Shown here: positions 34,215 to 44,516 of the stretch, in pieces
Numbering within the stretch: the first letter of the stretch is position 1
Layout: every line of letters begins with the position of its first letter
NCBI RefSeq assembly: GCF_018687715.1
Contig: NC_056759.1
Coordinates: 29,822,385 to 29,886,384, forward strand
Reading direction: 5' to 3'
Length of the DNA stretch: 64,000 nucleotides
Origin: Carya illinoinensis
Lineage: Eukaryota; Streptophyta; Magnoliopsida; Fagales; Juglandaceae
The notes under the pieces: model-generated
What the model was told of the DNA's origin: nothing
What the model saw: only the letters and a program-made list of their open reading frames with translations
Databases searched by the model: none
Made by a program: the position numbers and the translations under genes

Positions 34215-34860
34215 GCCTAGGATTATCTATTTGGTGCTTAGCACTTGGGCTTCTTGGGGTGCAATTTGTGAATCCTCAAAGAGAAGGATCACACCTTATA
34301 GTTCATGAATATGTGATTCTATTTATCTTTATCTATCATTTGAGGTTTTCTTTCAATCTTTGTGCAATTCGTGAATCAAAGTTGATTGGTTATCTTTTGT
34401 TCTTTGGAGTTTATCTTTGTTATTGTTGTGGAGTGTTGTTGATTGGAGTGGCATTGTGTAGAGCCAAAACCTTCATTGGGATTTTCGGACTTTTGCTTAA
34501 GTTCTTCAAGTTATTCTTGTGTTCATGTATTTTCTTACATGTTCATAAGTTTTTCTTGAAGTTTCTTGAAGATTCCCATTTACCAAATACCCTATTCAGC
34601 CAACCCTAGCCCCACAACTTTCAATACATGCCCAAGCCACTTTCCATAGCTGACCACCCATCAAAACCCTACTTACCATATAGAGCCATTCGACCATAGC
34701 CTACTTGGCTTGACCGAACCCCTAGTTCCCATATTACCCCCACCATATCTTTCCATATATTATTTGATTGGTCATTATCCCTTAATTGACTCGATCAAAT
34801 CACATTCTCCACCAAATTAAATCCAATCCTTATCCATTATCCTTATATTCGGCCAACCCA
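34215..34860. other. Unassigned block inside the split LINE
   Basis: Lies between the LINE endonuclease and the end of ORF1, but shows no LINE motif on either strand. A 134-codon plus-strand ORF (34205-34609) is Phe/Leu/Cys-rich and looks like chance reading of T-rich DNA. It could be a further small insertion or divergent LINE linker. Confidence 0.4.
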
Positions 34861-34863
34861 TTT

Positions 34864-36311
34864 TTAATCAAAATTCAAATTCCAATCCCAATAATTTAGG
34901 AGATCACCATTAGGAAAACAAAATTGGGTCTCTTTTCCTTTACCAACATGCAAAGATCTTGAACTGTTCAAGGGTTCCCAAGCTTTTGATAGTTCCAACT
35001 TAAAAGACTCAATTGGCTTGGCGGAGTTGACTAGCAACCACTGCCAAATTAATGTTTGATTTCTCTTGGGCATTTTTACAAACACTTCTTGCCCTCTTCA
35101 CTTGACTCTGGTTTTGAAGCATGGAATCATCCTCTGTATGTGGCCTTGTTATACTTGTAATCCTGCTACAGTCACTTGTTCCCTTGTTGACTCCTCTCAC
35201 ACGCCTCTTCCAACTTTGAGTCTGCAATCCCTCCTTACCACATGCCTCTAAATTAGTTTTAGACACAATGCCTTTGCCTTGTATTATCTCCTGGTCAAAC
35301 TCGCCTACACCATCAACTTTCACACCAGCCTTCATAACATTACTTTGAGCTGGGCCTTCTCCTCGTAAGCTAATAACTAAAGGCCCTCCCTCTTGAGTGC
35401 ACGTTGACCCCTGTCTCTTATTTTGAAAAGATTCCATGTTCTCCACATTATTATGGAAAGTTTCCGTATCCTCGATAAAACTTTAGGAATTAACCACAAT
35501 TTCCCCCCCTTTTTGATAGTAATCTGTGTCTCCTATAATTTCTCCATCCACTCTATCCTCCTTAGCCATATCCTGATCTTTATTTGAATTCAAAACCCCA
35601 TAACTATCTCCCCTTTCCAAGTCTTGTCTTCTACCCACTATTTTCCTGGACCTTGTTGGTGATTTTCCGGTACTAGCATTGCATACTGGACTTGGTAGCT
35701 TCTAGTGCATGGATTATGATTCCATATCTTTTATGAAAGAACTCCAAACAGTTTGTGTAAAGGGAAACTTTTTATGAATTCCTTTAGCACGTAATCATGA
35801 ACCAAATTGAGGCTTCAACTCTTCTTCCATTGTAGATTTCCCAGCATCATTTGCACATTCATTCAAAGCATGCACAATTCGGCCACACTTTAAACATATA
35901 TTTGGAAGTTTTTCGTACTGTAAAGGAATCCAAACTCGATTACCCTTCACCTTCACCGTAAGTGCTCTTGCAATCACCTTTGCAAGACATAATTCCACTT
36001 TTATTCTCAAATATCTCACCCAACCCAAACCATCATCAGGAAGATCAACTTCTATAGATTTTCTTATTGTGTTACCAATAAGAAGTCCACACTCCTTATT
36101 CATAAATGACATTGGCAACTTATGAAGTTGCACCTAGAATTGCTCATACTCAAAGTTCATCAAGTGCGGCTGCATATATATAACCATCAAAGGGTTTCAA
36201 GACTAGTAGATAATTATCAAATAGCCACTGGTTGCCCCTCCAATACTTTCTGTTTATCAACCTTTGTTTCAAAAGTGATAATAAATAAATTCGGTTGGTA
36301 TTCATTAATAG
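34864..36311 (-). pseudogene. LINE ORF1 (DUF4283 / zf-CCHC_4), middle and C-terminal part
   Basis: Starting at 36311 the minus strand reads NEYQPNLFIITFETKVDKQKVLEG, then the LVLKPFDGY and NLPM-like segments of DUF4283, interrupted by stops. 36133-35795 continues with LHKLPMSFMNKECG, DLPDDGLGWVRYLRIKVEL and the knuckle CLKCGRIVHALNEC (CX2CX4HX4C). 35446-34864 is a polar, low-complexity tail. ORF1 is the nucleic-acid-binding protein of these LINEs. The N-terminal part is on the other side of the plus-strand LINE insertion. Confidence 0.85.
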
Positions 36312-36319
36312 AAAAAAAG
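36312..36319 (+). repeat. Probable target-site duplication, left
   Basis: 'aaaaaaag', also found at 38166-38173 at the other end of the plus-strand LINE. Low complexity, so the exact length is uncertain. Confidence 0.6.
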
Positions 36320-37267
36320 TTGGTTGGGTGGAAGAGTAAGATTATTTCTTTTGGAGGTAAAATTATTCTAATCAAACATGTTTTGAATAGTGTACCTACA
36401 CACATGCTCTCTATCTTGAATTTAGCGAAAGGAGTGATATCAAAGATAAAGAGAAATTTTTTGAATTTCTATGGGGTTCATCGTTGGAAAATAAAAAAAG
36501 AAAGTGGGTCTCATGGAGTAAAATTTGTGCGCCGGTGGAAGTGTTGGGCTAGGTATTCAAGGTCTACATGAGGTTCAAGCATCCTTACTTATGAAATTTG
36601 CCTAATTCGATGTAGTCGATCTTTTTCATTACCAAATATATTGGAAACTCTCATCTTTACTTAGTCATGCAACCTAGAAAAGTGTCTCATTTTTGGAAAG
36701 GGATTATGAATCTCATGCCATAGGTTTTAAATAACTCACAGTGGATTATTAGGGAAGGCCAAGTGAAGTTTTGGCTAGACAACTGGTTAGGGGAGGGGCT
36801 TTAATTGCTTATATCCCTATTATTGGCAATGTTTAATTGCAGGTGGTGGATGTTTTCATAGTTACAGGGCCGAACCTTCATACGGTGCAGGAGCTAGTTC
36901 CGGAAGAAATAATTACAAAAATATGTGATGCTACAATCAAGCTACGTTCTAGAGTGGATAGGTGTGTATGAAAGCCAAAAATTAGTGGTGAGTTCAACAC
37001 CAAGTCTACCTGGAATCTAATTTGTAGCATGGTGTAATATGCCCCTAGAAGAAATGGCTTTGGAAGAATTGGCTTCCAAAGAAGTTGTCATTCTTTGTTT
37101 GGCAAGTTAAGAGGAAGGCAATGTCGGTGGATGACATTATTCAGCAGCTAGGCATTCCTATTCTCTCTAAATGTGAGTGTTGTGATCAGGAACAAATGGA
37201 GTCCTTGCATCATATTTTATGTTGAGGAGGAGGAGCTAAAAAAGTCTAGAAATTTTTTGCGGCCAGA

Positions 37268-37830
37268 ATGGAAGGTATGAAATTTAATCCGGATGTTATT
37301 ATTCGATCTGTTAAAATTTTAATTAGAGAACTGTCGAGCAAGATAAAAGAATTTCGGTGGCTAGGCATCCATGAGCATATGGTCCTGGAGGAATTAGCTT
37401 GCCTAATTATTCCTACTGCTGCAAGGAAAATAAAATTAATTGCATGGCGACCACCAGCAAGAGGGAAGTTAAAGTTCAATGTTGATAGAGGATCTTGCGA
37501 TAACCCGGGAAATTTAGGTGGGGGTGGTATTATTCGGAATTCTTACGATGGAGTAATGGTGGGTTTTGCTCATTCATATGGTCACGCTACTAATATCATC
37601 GCTGAATGTAGAGCTCTCCTTGATGGGCTTTAGTTGTGTAGGCACTTGGGTTTGAGGGATATATTGGTAGAGTCGGATTCAATGGTCATAGTAGGTTGGT
37701 TGGCTTTGGGAGTGTGTAAATATTGGGTTCTTTGGGATTTTTGGAAGGAAATTAAAGCTATTGTTGGGGAGTTAAATGTTCATTTTCGCCATATTTTGAA
37801 AGAAGCTAATATGGTGGCTATTTTTTAGCT
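37268..37830 (+). pseudogene. RNase H domain of the inserted LINE
   Basis: 37268-37633 reads LIAWRPPARGKLKFNVDRGS (first catalytic Asp), GGGGIIRNSYDGVMVGFAHSYG and AECRALLDGL. A stop at 37631-37633 is followed in frame by LGLRDILVESDSMVIVGWL and FRHILKEANMVA. Apart from that stop and one near the end the domain is continuous, so this copy is younger than the LINE it interrupts. Confidence 0.85.
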
Positions 37831-37990
37831 AAGCAAGGGATGCAAGGGGTCAATTTAGATTTTGGTGACGATACTTCCATTCAAGGCCCTATTTGGGGAA
37901 TTATTCGTATGGACAAACTTGGCATCTGCTATCTTAGATGTTGATGATTTATTTGTTTCGAAGGGTCTTTTGTTGGGTTTTTTCTGGGCC

Positions 37991-38045
<55 letters not shown>
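37991..38045 (+). repeat. (tta)n microsatellite in the LINE 3' end
   Basis: About 18 perfect 'tta' units inside the 3' region of the inserted LINE. Confidence 0.97.
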
Positions 38046-38046
<1 letters not shown>

Positions 38047-38173
38047 CCTGAGGGTTATAAGTTCTCAGGAGCTATGTTTCATGGTATTCCTCTACTATAA
38101 GTGAGGGTTTTTTTTAATAAAATTAAGAAGTGGTCACTATTTACATGTGACCTCAGCTCTTTAAAAAAAAAAG

Positions 38174-38388
38174 CTGCTTAACTGATCTTCCAAATCTTCC
38201 CCATCATCAAACATAGAATATCTCTTCTTATATCTCTATCTGACCAAATCTTTCCCACCACACTTTGTTCTCTTTCCTCTTTACCTCCTCTGGAACATCA
38301 CCTTCCAATACAATCATATCGGTTTCTTCCTCCATCAAACGCAGGCTCTCCACTTTGCTTCAAGATCTTCCATCCTACTCTCTCGCAT
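38174..38388 (-). pseudogene. LINE ORF1, N-terminal part
   Basis: From ATG 38388 the minus strand reads MRESRMEDLEAKWRSLRLMEEE, a typical start of plant LINE ORF1. It continues VLEGDVPEEV and, after a shift, GKIWSDRDIRRDI and GKIWKIS, the start of DUF4283. It joins the FFSINEYQPNLF segment at 36311 once the inserted LINE is disregarded. Confidence 0.8.
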
Positions 38389-38400
38389 TAAGCACCATGA

Positions 38401-38870
38401 TGAAAATAACCGTAGACTACCACCTTCTCCTATTTTCTCTAGAGAGAAAAGATAGAAGACTCCCCCAATAGATTTATTGGGTGTGATATGGAATGAAATA
38501 AAAGATTTGAGTATATCTTCCTTAACACCAATTGATTTTAAATGGATTGGCAGCTCAACCGCCCAACTTATGATATCAAAGATAGGGTCATGGATTCAAG
38601 TCACAAGGAGCATTGTTGTGACGTATAGGTAGATGTGTATCCACAATACCACTCTCTACAACTACCTAAAACTATGTTCTATTGTGATCTTGGACTACAA
38701 GACATAATACTAGAAGAGTAGAAGGGGACTCAGCCTTGGTCATCAAGCATTGAATGGGAATGAAAAAAGTTTTAAGCAGATATGGAACTAGGACACAAAA
38801 TAAGTGTAACAGCTCAAAAATACAACCAATGGAGTCTCGTCCGACATATAGACTTCGCCCTTAGGGGTGT
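38401..38870. other. LINE 5' region and unassigned DNA
   Basis: Presumably the 5' untranslated region of the minus-strand LINE followed by unique DNA. No further motif seen. Confidence 0.4.
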
Positions 38871-39007
38871 GCATCCGGATCGAGTATTTTTCTTATTGGT
38901 CTGAAATTTGAAACTTTGGGTGAATCCAAGTGGATAAGATGAATCCGGATCTGGTTACGAATATTGATTATCGATTATTTGTAACTGGACTCTTTAAAAG
39001 AGTAAAC
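38871..39007. repeat. Left part of a hAT-like repeat, split by the Copia
   Basis: 'ttaggggtgtgcatccgg' resembles the common plant hAT/MITE end. Subterminal 'atccggatc' motifs follow. On the other side of the Copia, 44930-45065 holds similar motifs ('ggatctggatct', 'cgggtatcc') and a terminal-like 'ctactcaccctg' in the opposite orientation. Confidence 0.35.
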
Positions 39008-39228
39008 TGTTGGAGTATTGCATCACATATTGAAAATATGGAGTTAAAATCCAAAGTAGAAAAGGCTAAAATAGTCAATATGTTATAGTTAGTTAAATAT
39101 GTTATTTTGCTATAAATAGAGTACCATAGCAGACTTGTAAATGCACTTCTTTTCATTAATGCAATTCAAAATTCTCTTCTTTTCCTCTGTTTTTCAAGTT
39201 CCTCCCTCACTTGATCAAGTTCTTATCA
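39008..39228 (+). repeat. 5' LTR of the Copia element
   Basis: 221 bp, begins TGTTGGAGT, ends CTTATCA. It carries a TATA box at 39111-39119. Confidence 0.96.
39111..39119 (+). promoter_or_regulatory. TATA box in the 5' LTR
   Basis: 'tataaatag' about 100 bp into the LTR, about 117 bp before the PBS. Identical in the 3' LTR at 43975-43983. Confidence 0.8.
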
Positions 39229-39240
39229 TGGTATCAGATT
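39229..39240 (+). promoter_or_regulatory. Primer-binding site (initiator Met tRNA type)
   Basis: 'tggtatcagatt' abuts the 5' LTR and matches the 3' end complement of plant initiator Met tRNA for the first 10 bases. Confidence 0.88.
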
Positions 39241-39313
39241 AGAAATTCCACACCTTTCTCTTCTGGGATTCGATCCATCTTCTTTCTTCTCTTTTCATTA
39301 CACTTTGTTCTCT

Positions 39314-39446
39314 GCATTACAAATTCCTCAAGAATTTGTAGTGATTTTTCTTCATAGCATTACAGATTCCTCAAGAATTTGTAGTGATCTTTCTGCATTA
39401 CAGATTCCTCAAGAATTTGTAGTGATTTTTCTGCATTACAAACTCC
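39314..39446 (+). repeat. Three tandem stem-loop repeats in the Copia leader
   Basis: Units start at 39314, 39357 and 39395 (43, 38 and 38 bp), with a partial fourth at 39433. Each carries a near-identical core with a short inverted repeat, 'aattcctcaagaatt' (or 'gattcctcaagaatt'). It lies between the PBS and the gag ATG. Confidence 0.9.
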
Positions 39447-39474
39447 AAGATCGTGCTTCTTGATCTTTCTTGAA

Positions 39475-42400
39475 ATGGGTTCTGAAACTTCTGTTGATTC
39501 TGTCCCAAACATAAATCCATCAGACCTTTCATCAAGTCCATACTATTTGCACCCTAGTGATAACCCTGGTGCCCTTCTTGTCTCAGAGATCTTTACTGGA
39601 GATAACTATGTTGCTTGGAGCAGATCCATTACCATTGCTTTATCTGTCAAGAACAAAGTGGCATTCATCGATGGTTCAATTCGACCTCCATATTTTTCTG
39701 AATCTGTTCTTCACACAGCTTGGTTAAGGGCAAATAACTTGGTACTTTCTTGGCTTATAAACTCCATTTCCAAAGATATTCGAAACAATTTGCTATATGT
39801 AAATTCATCTCTTGATCTTTGGAATGAATTGAAGACTAGATACTTAAGAAGTGATGGACCAAGGGTTTTTCACCTTGAAAAATCTTTGAGTTGCATCAAC
39901 TAAGGTTCTTCATCTGTCACTGAGTATTTCAGTGCCTTTAAAATATTATGGGATGAATATATAAGCTTTCGTCCTTTTCCAACATGTACTTGTGGAAAAA
40001 TGTCAAGTTGTACATGTGATCTTTTCTCTTTTTTACTACAAAGGCAACAATCAGACTATGTTCTGAAGTTTCTGGTTGGTTTAAATGATTCTTTTGCATC
40101 CATAAGAAGTCAGTTGCTTCTTTCAATACCATTACCACCTATGGCCAAGGTATTTTGTTTGTTACTCCAAGAAGAGAGCCAAAGACAGCTAACCAACTCA
40201 GTTTCTACTGAAACTCATGCATTGATGGTTAAACAGTTGACTTCTGCAGCAAATCAATACAGATTTTCCAAAGAAAAATCCAAGAAGTCTATTCTTCATT
40301 GTACACATTGTGGATACAATGGACACACAGTGGATAAGTGCTTCCAGCTTCATGGATACCCTCCTGGGTGGACTGGACCAAAAGGAAAGAGAATTCATTC
40401 TGCTGCTCATGCTGCAATTACAACTACTGATGTTTGTAAACAAAACAATAATGAGTCTCACATGGTTTCTTTGACTTCTGAAGATTTCAATAAGCTGCTA
40501 GCTATTGCCAATTCCTCTCAGTCATCTCAGTCATCTCAAATCCCCTCAAACACCCAGAATCTATCATCTTGCAACCTTGTTACTTCCTCTCAAATTTCTG
40601 GTAGTTCTTCTTGCAATTCAGTTTCTACCCTTGCAAAATCTAATTGTTCTTGGATATTAGACACTGGTGCAATAGATCACATGATCTGTTCACCCTCATT
40701 CTATTGCTTTCCTCCTAAACCAATAAATATATCTGTCAATTTACCCAATGGACAAGTTATACCAGCAACACACATAGGAACAATTTGCATTTCTACCAAT
40801 CTTTTCTTGCAAAATGTCTTATGTGTACCATCTTTTACCTTTAACCTTTTGTCTATTTCTAAACTAAACAAAGATTCTAATATTTCTTTGTCTTTCTTTC
40901 GTACTCATTGCCTTTTACAGGACCAATCAATGAAGAAGATGATTGAGATTGCATTTGAGAAACAAGGCTTATATTACTTCAATTCTGCCTCTAAAAATTC
41001 CAAGGCTAATCCAACTCATTTTTCTGCTACATCTCAAAAATCATTGGACTTATGGCATTACAGATTAGGCCATGTATCTCTTTCTAGACTTTCTTCTCTT
41101 AAACATCTTGATTCTTCTATCTCTATGGATTGTCAAAATGTATGTGATATTTGTCCCTTAGCAAAGTAAAGAAAACTTTCATTTCCTGTATCACATAGAA
41201 AATCTAATAAAATGTTTGATTTGATTTACTGTGACATATGGGGTCCTTTTGGAACCATTTCTTATTCAGGCTACAAATACTTTTTAACAATTGTTGATGA
41301 TTTTACACGTTGTACTTGGGTTTATATGCTTAAAACAAAATCTGAAGTTCCATTCCTACTTAAAGGTTTCTACAAAATGATTAAAACACAGTTTGATGTT
41401 GCTGTAAAAATAATAAGATCAGACAATGGACCCGAGTTCCTACTAACAGATTTTTATCATGAAAATGGAATTTTACACCAAAGAAGTTGTGTAGAAACCC
41501 CACAGCAAAATGGCCTAATAGAAAGAAAACATCAACACTTGCTTAGTACAGTTAGGGCTTTAATGTTTCAAGCAAATATTCCATTATCTTTTTGGAGTGA
41601 CTGTGTTCTCACAGCAGCTCATATTATTAATAGGATCCACACTCCCCTTCTTAAAAACAAAACTCCCTATGAAATGCTCTTTAATAAAACACCAAAACTT
41701 ACTCATCTAAAAATATTTGGTTGTCTTTGCTTTGCTTCAACACTTCAACACTTCAACATCACAGACAAAAATTTGATCCTAGAGCTGTCAAGTGCATATT
41801 TATTGGGTATCGCTCTGATATAAAACGCTACAAAATAATGGATCTCCATACTAAGAAAGTTTTCATCTCTAGAAATGTTATATTTCATGAAAACATTCTT
41901 CCTTTTACAGCTATACCATCTGATCCTCAAAATCACACATTTCTATTTCCTCCATCAAAAAATTCATACAGTTATGATACTTTCCATAGTAATCCAGTTG
42001 CTAATCCACCTGTATTATCAACTTCACAAATGAATCATCCACATATTAATGATGACCATAATGATGATCATCAAAATTCTTCTATACCTCAGAACAATGA
42101 TATTTCAAACAATCCTCCACAACTCAGAAAATCCACTCGACTTAGACAAGCACCTCATTTTCTGTAGGATTATTATTGTAGTCAAGTTTCTTCAAATGCA
42201 GCTCCTTCAATTTCTTCTACTGATGGTTCTAAACAAGGTAATTTCTACTCTATCTCTCCTTTTCTTTTTGCAAATAGACTTTCATCATCTCATAAAGCCT
42301 TCCTTGCTTCTATCACAACTTCATTAGAGCCCAAAGCATATAAACAGGCTGCTCAATTTCCAAAATGGCAAAAAGCTATGCAAAATGAACTTAATGCTTT

Positions 42401-43952
42401 AGAATTAAACAAAACATGGGAGCTTGTTACTTTACCTAAACATAAACAGACCATTGGTTGTAAATGGGTGTTTAGAATCAAATACAAAGCTGATGGAACT
42501 ATAGAGAGAGATAAGACAAGATTAGTGGCAAAAGGTTACACTCAACAAGAAGGTCTAGATTTCTTTGACACTTTCTCACCTGTTGCTAAGATTACTTCTA
42601 TTAGACTTCTACTTGCTGTTGTTGCAATTAAGAATTGGCATATTCATCAGTTAGATGTGAACAATGCGTTTTTACATGGTGAGCTACATGAAGAGGTCTA
42701 CATGGATTTGCCTCCTGGTCTGCCAAATCAAAACAACAAAGTTTGTAAACTTTTAAAAAGTCTTTATGGTCTTAAACAAGCCTCTAGACAGTGGTTTGAA
42801 AAATTGTCTAACTCTCTCATCAGCTATGGCTTCTCTCAAGGTAAATCTAATTGTTCATTATTCATCAAAAAGTCAACAACATCATTTATGGCATTGATAG
42901 TGTATGTTGATGATGTATTGTTAGCCAGTGATAGTTTACAAGATATTGAATTATTGAATAAGTTTCTGGATGAACAGTTTACAATCAAAGACTCGGGGCC
43001 ATTAAAATATTTTCCTAGACTAGAGGTAGCAAGATCTCACACTGGGATCTCTCTTTGCCAACGAAAATATACACTGGACATTCTACAAGATACTAGCCTC
43101 ATTGGTTCCAAACCTACAGCATTTCCTATGGAATCCAATCTCAAACTGGCTATTGATGATTCAAAACCATATGAAGATTCATCATCTTATAGAAAACTGG
43201 TTGGCAGATTGTTATACTTAACAATTACCAGACCAGATATTGCATATTCTATCCAAGTTTTGAGCCAATTTCTAGCTAAACCAACAGTCAATCATCACAA
43301 AGCAGCAATAAGGGTACTTAGATACTTAAAGGCCACAGCCACACCTGGACAGGGTTTACTCTTCTCTTCATCTTTAGAACTTCAGTTGAAAGCCTTCTCA
43401 GACAGTGACTGGGCAGGCTGCATTGATACTAGGAAAAGCATAACAGGTTTTGCAGTGTTCTTGGGAAACTCTTTAATCTCATGGAAGTCTAAAAAGCAAG
43501 CCACTATTAGTCGATCCTCTGCTGAAGCTGAGTACAGGGCTCTTGCAACTACAACTTGTGAAATACAGTGGTTACTCCATGCACTACAAGACTTATAGAT
43601 TGACCACTCTCAACCAACCCCCTTATATACAGACAGCAAATCTGCTATGTCCATTGCCACAAACCCAGTACAACATGAAAGAACCAAACACATACAAATT
43701 GATTGCCATTTAGTTCAAGAGAAGCTGCAGGAAAAGCTCATCAAGTTATTCTATATTCCCTCTCGGCTGCAATTGGCAGATATTTTCACTAAGCCACTTG
43801 GATCATTGCCTTTTCACCATACTCTTCGCAAGATGAACATTATTAACATTCATGTTCATCTTGAGGGGGGGTGTTGGAGTATTGCATCACATATTAAAAG
43901 TATGGAGTTAAAATCCAAAGTAGAAAAGGCTAAAATAGTCAATATGTTATAG
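39475..43952 (+). pseudogene. Copia gag-pol polyprotein, few lesions
   Basis: ATG at 39475 (MGSETSVDSV). Gag: GDNYVAWSRSI region, then knuckle CTHCGYNGHTVDKC near 40300. Protease: WILDTGAIDHM near 40650. Pre-integrase HHCC: HYRLGH, then CDICPLAK (41040-41166). Integrase core: DIWGPF, VDDFTRCTW, RSDNGPEF, ETPQQNG (41212-41700). RT: GCKWVFRIKYKADG, FLHGELHEEVYM and the catalytic YVDDVLLAS near 42903. RNase H: SDSDWAGC, EAEYRAL, TDSKSA; ends within the 3' LTR at 43952. Lesions: stops at 39901-39903 (TAA), 41167-41169 (TAA), 42165-42167 (TAG) and 43596-43598 (TAG), all in frame with the flanking sequence, and an 8-bp tandem duplication at about 41745-41760 that shifts frame in the integrase C-terminal part. 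Everything else reads through. Confidence 0.96.
43861..43871 (+). promoter_or_regulatory. Polypurine tract
   Basis: 'ttgaggggggg' directly before the 3' LTR start. It is the plus-strand primer in reverse transcription. Confidence 0.88.
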
Positions 43953-44091
43953 TTAGTTAAATCTGTTATTTTGGTATAAATAGAGTACCATAGCAGACTT
44001 GTAAATGCACTTCTTTTCATTAATGCAATTCAGAATTCTCTTCTTTTCCTCTGTTTTTCAAGTTCCTCCCTCACTTGATCGAGTTCTTATA
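43872..44091 (+). repeat. 3' LTR of the Copia element
   Basis: Matches the 5' LTR with about six substitutions and a one-base loss at the very end (cttata against cttatca). Confidence 0.95.
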
Positions 44092-44238
44092 AAAAACGTA
44101 CGAAAAAGCAAGAAAATAAATATCAAAATCCAAAATAGGGTCTTTCAATTGGAAATCACTTCGTCTTTGCATTAAGGAAGTTGCAATCATTTCTGAATAG
44201 TCAAACTATGAAAAGTCCAACCCTTTATATAAATCGAA

Positions 44239-44291
44239 ATGATAGCACACCAAAGCTATCATAATATAATCTTGCTTTGGTGTGCTATCAT
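44239..44291. repeat. Perfect 18-bp inverted repeat, 17-nt loop
   Basis: 'atgatagcacaccaaagc' at 44239-44256 is exactly complementary to 'gctttggtgtgctatcat' at 44274-44291. The flanking bases do not extend the pairing. Confidence 0.93.
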
Positions 44292-44480
44292 AACAATCTG
44301 GTCATAATATAAGTGCCACTTCCACGCCTTCTCATATTAGTGGAAGCACGATTGCGCATAAAAAACAGAAAATAATAATAATAAATAAATAAGTAATAAA
44401 AGAAAAAAATGTTAGTTTACTTTTATAAGAAATTTACGTAAAAATTGAAATGATTTGTATAATTGTTTCAGTTTGTAATT

Positions 44481-44484
<4 letters not shown>

Positions 44485-44514
<30 letters not shown>
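44485..44514 (+). repeat. (tc)n microsatellite
   Basis: Fifteen uninterrupted 'tc' units. Confidence 0.97.

Positions 44515-44516
<2 letters not shown>

Larger units (their letters stand above)
36320..38165 (+). mobile_element. 5'-truncated LINE inserted antisense into the older LINE ORF1
   Basis: The copy starts abruptly within the end of the RT region (LVGWKSKIISFGGKIILIKHVLNSVPTHML at 36320-36420). It continues through the zf-RVT region (about 36990-37240, frames broken) and an RNase H domain at 37450-37830 (KLKFNVDRGSCDNPG, GGIIRNSYDG, ESDSMVIVGW). The 3' end has (tta)n at 37991-38045 and a terminal A-run. Abrupt 5' loss and an A-rich tail are typical of LINE insertion. Confidence 0.85.
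26600..38400 (-). mobile_element. Old L1-like LINE split by two younger insertions
   Basis: Read on the minus strand, the parts are collinear with one complete LINE. ORF1 start is at 38388, ORF1 middle and end at 36311-34864, endonuclease at 34200-34084 and 30480-29900, RT at 29330-28550, zf-RVT at 27420-27162, and RNase H at 27055-26620. It is interrupted at 36312-38173 by a plus-strand 5'-truncated LINE and at 30481-34083 by a solo-LTR-like element. Another unassigned block lies at 34215-34860. Without the insertions the element is about 6.3 kb. Flanking target-site duplications were not found. Confidence 0.85.
39008..44091 (+). mobile_element. Recent Ty1-Copia retrotransposon with both LTRs
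   Basis: A complete 5.08-kb element: 5' LTR 39008-39228, PBS 39229-39240, leader with three repeats, gag-pol 39475-43952, PPT 43861-43871, 3' LTR 43872-44091. The LTRs differ at about seven positions in 220, so the insertion is recent by the standards of this window. Domain order protease, integrase, RT, RNase H is Copia. A clean 5-bp TSD is not visible: 'taaac' on the left, 'aaaac' slightly displaced on the right, with the 3' LTR end apparently missing one base. Confidence 0.97.

Noticed and set aside
34205..34609. 134-codon plus-strand ORF rich in Phe, Leu and Cys
   Set aside because: T-rich chance ORF in an unassigned block. It looks membrane-like only because of composition, and there is no homology cue.
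39008..44097. A 5-bp TSD for the Copia element (taaac / aaaac)
   Set aside because: The copies differ and the right one is displaced by a base from the LTR end, so I do not claim it.
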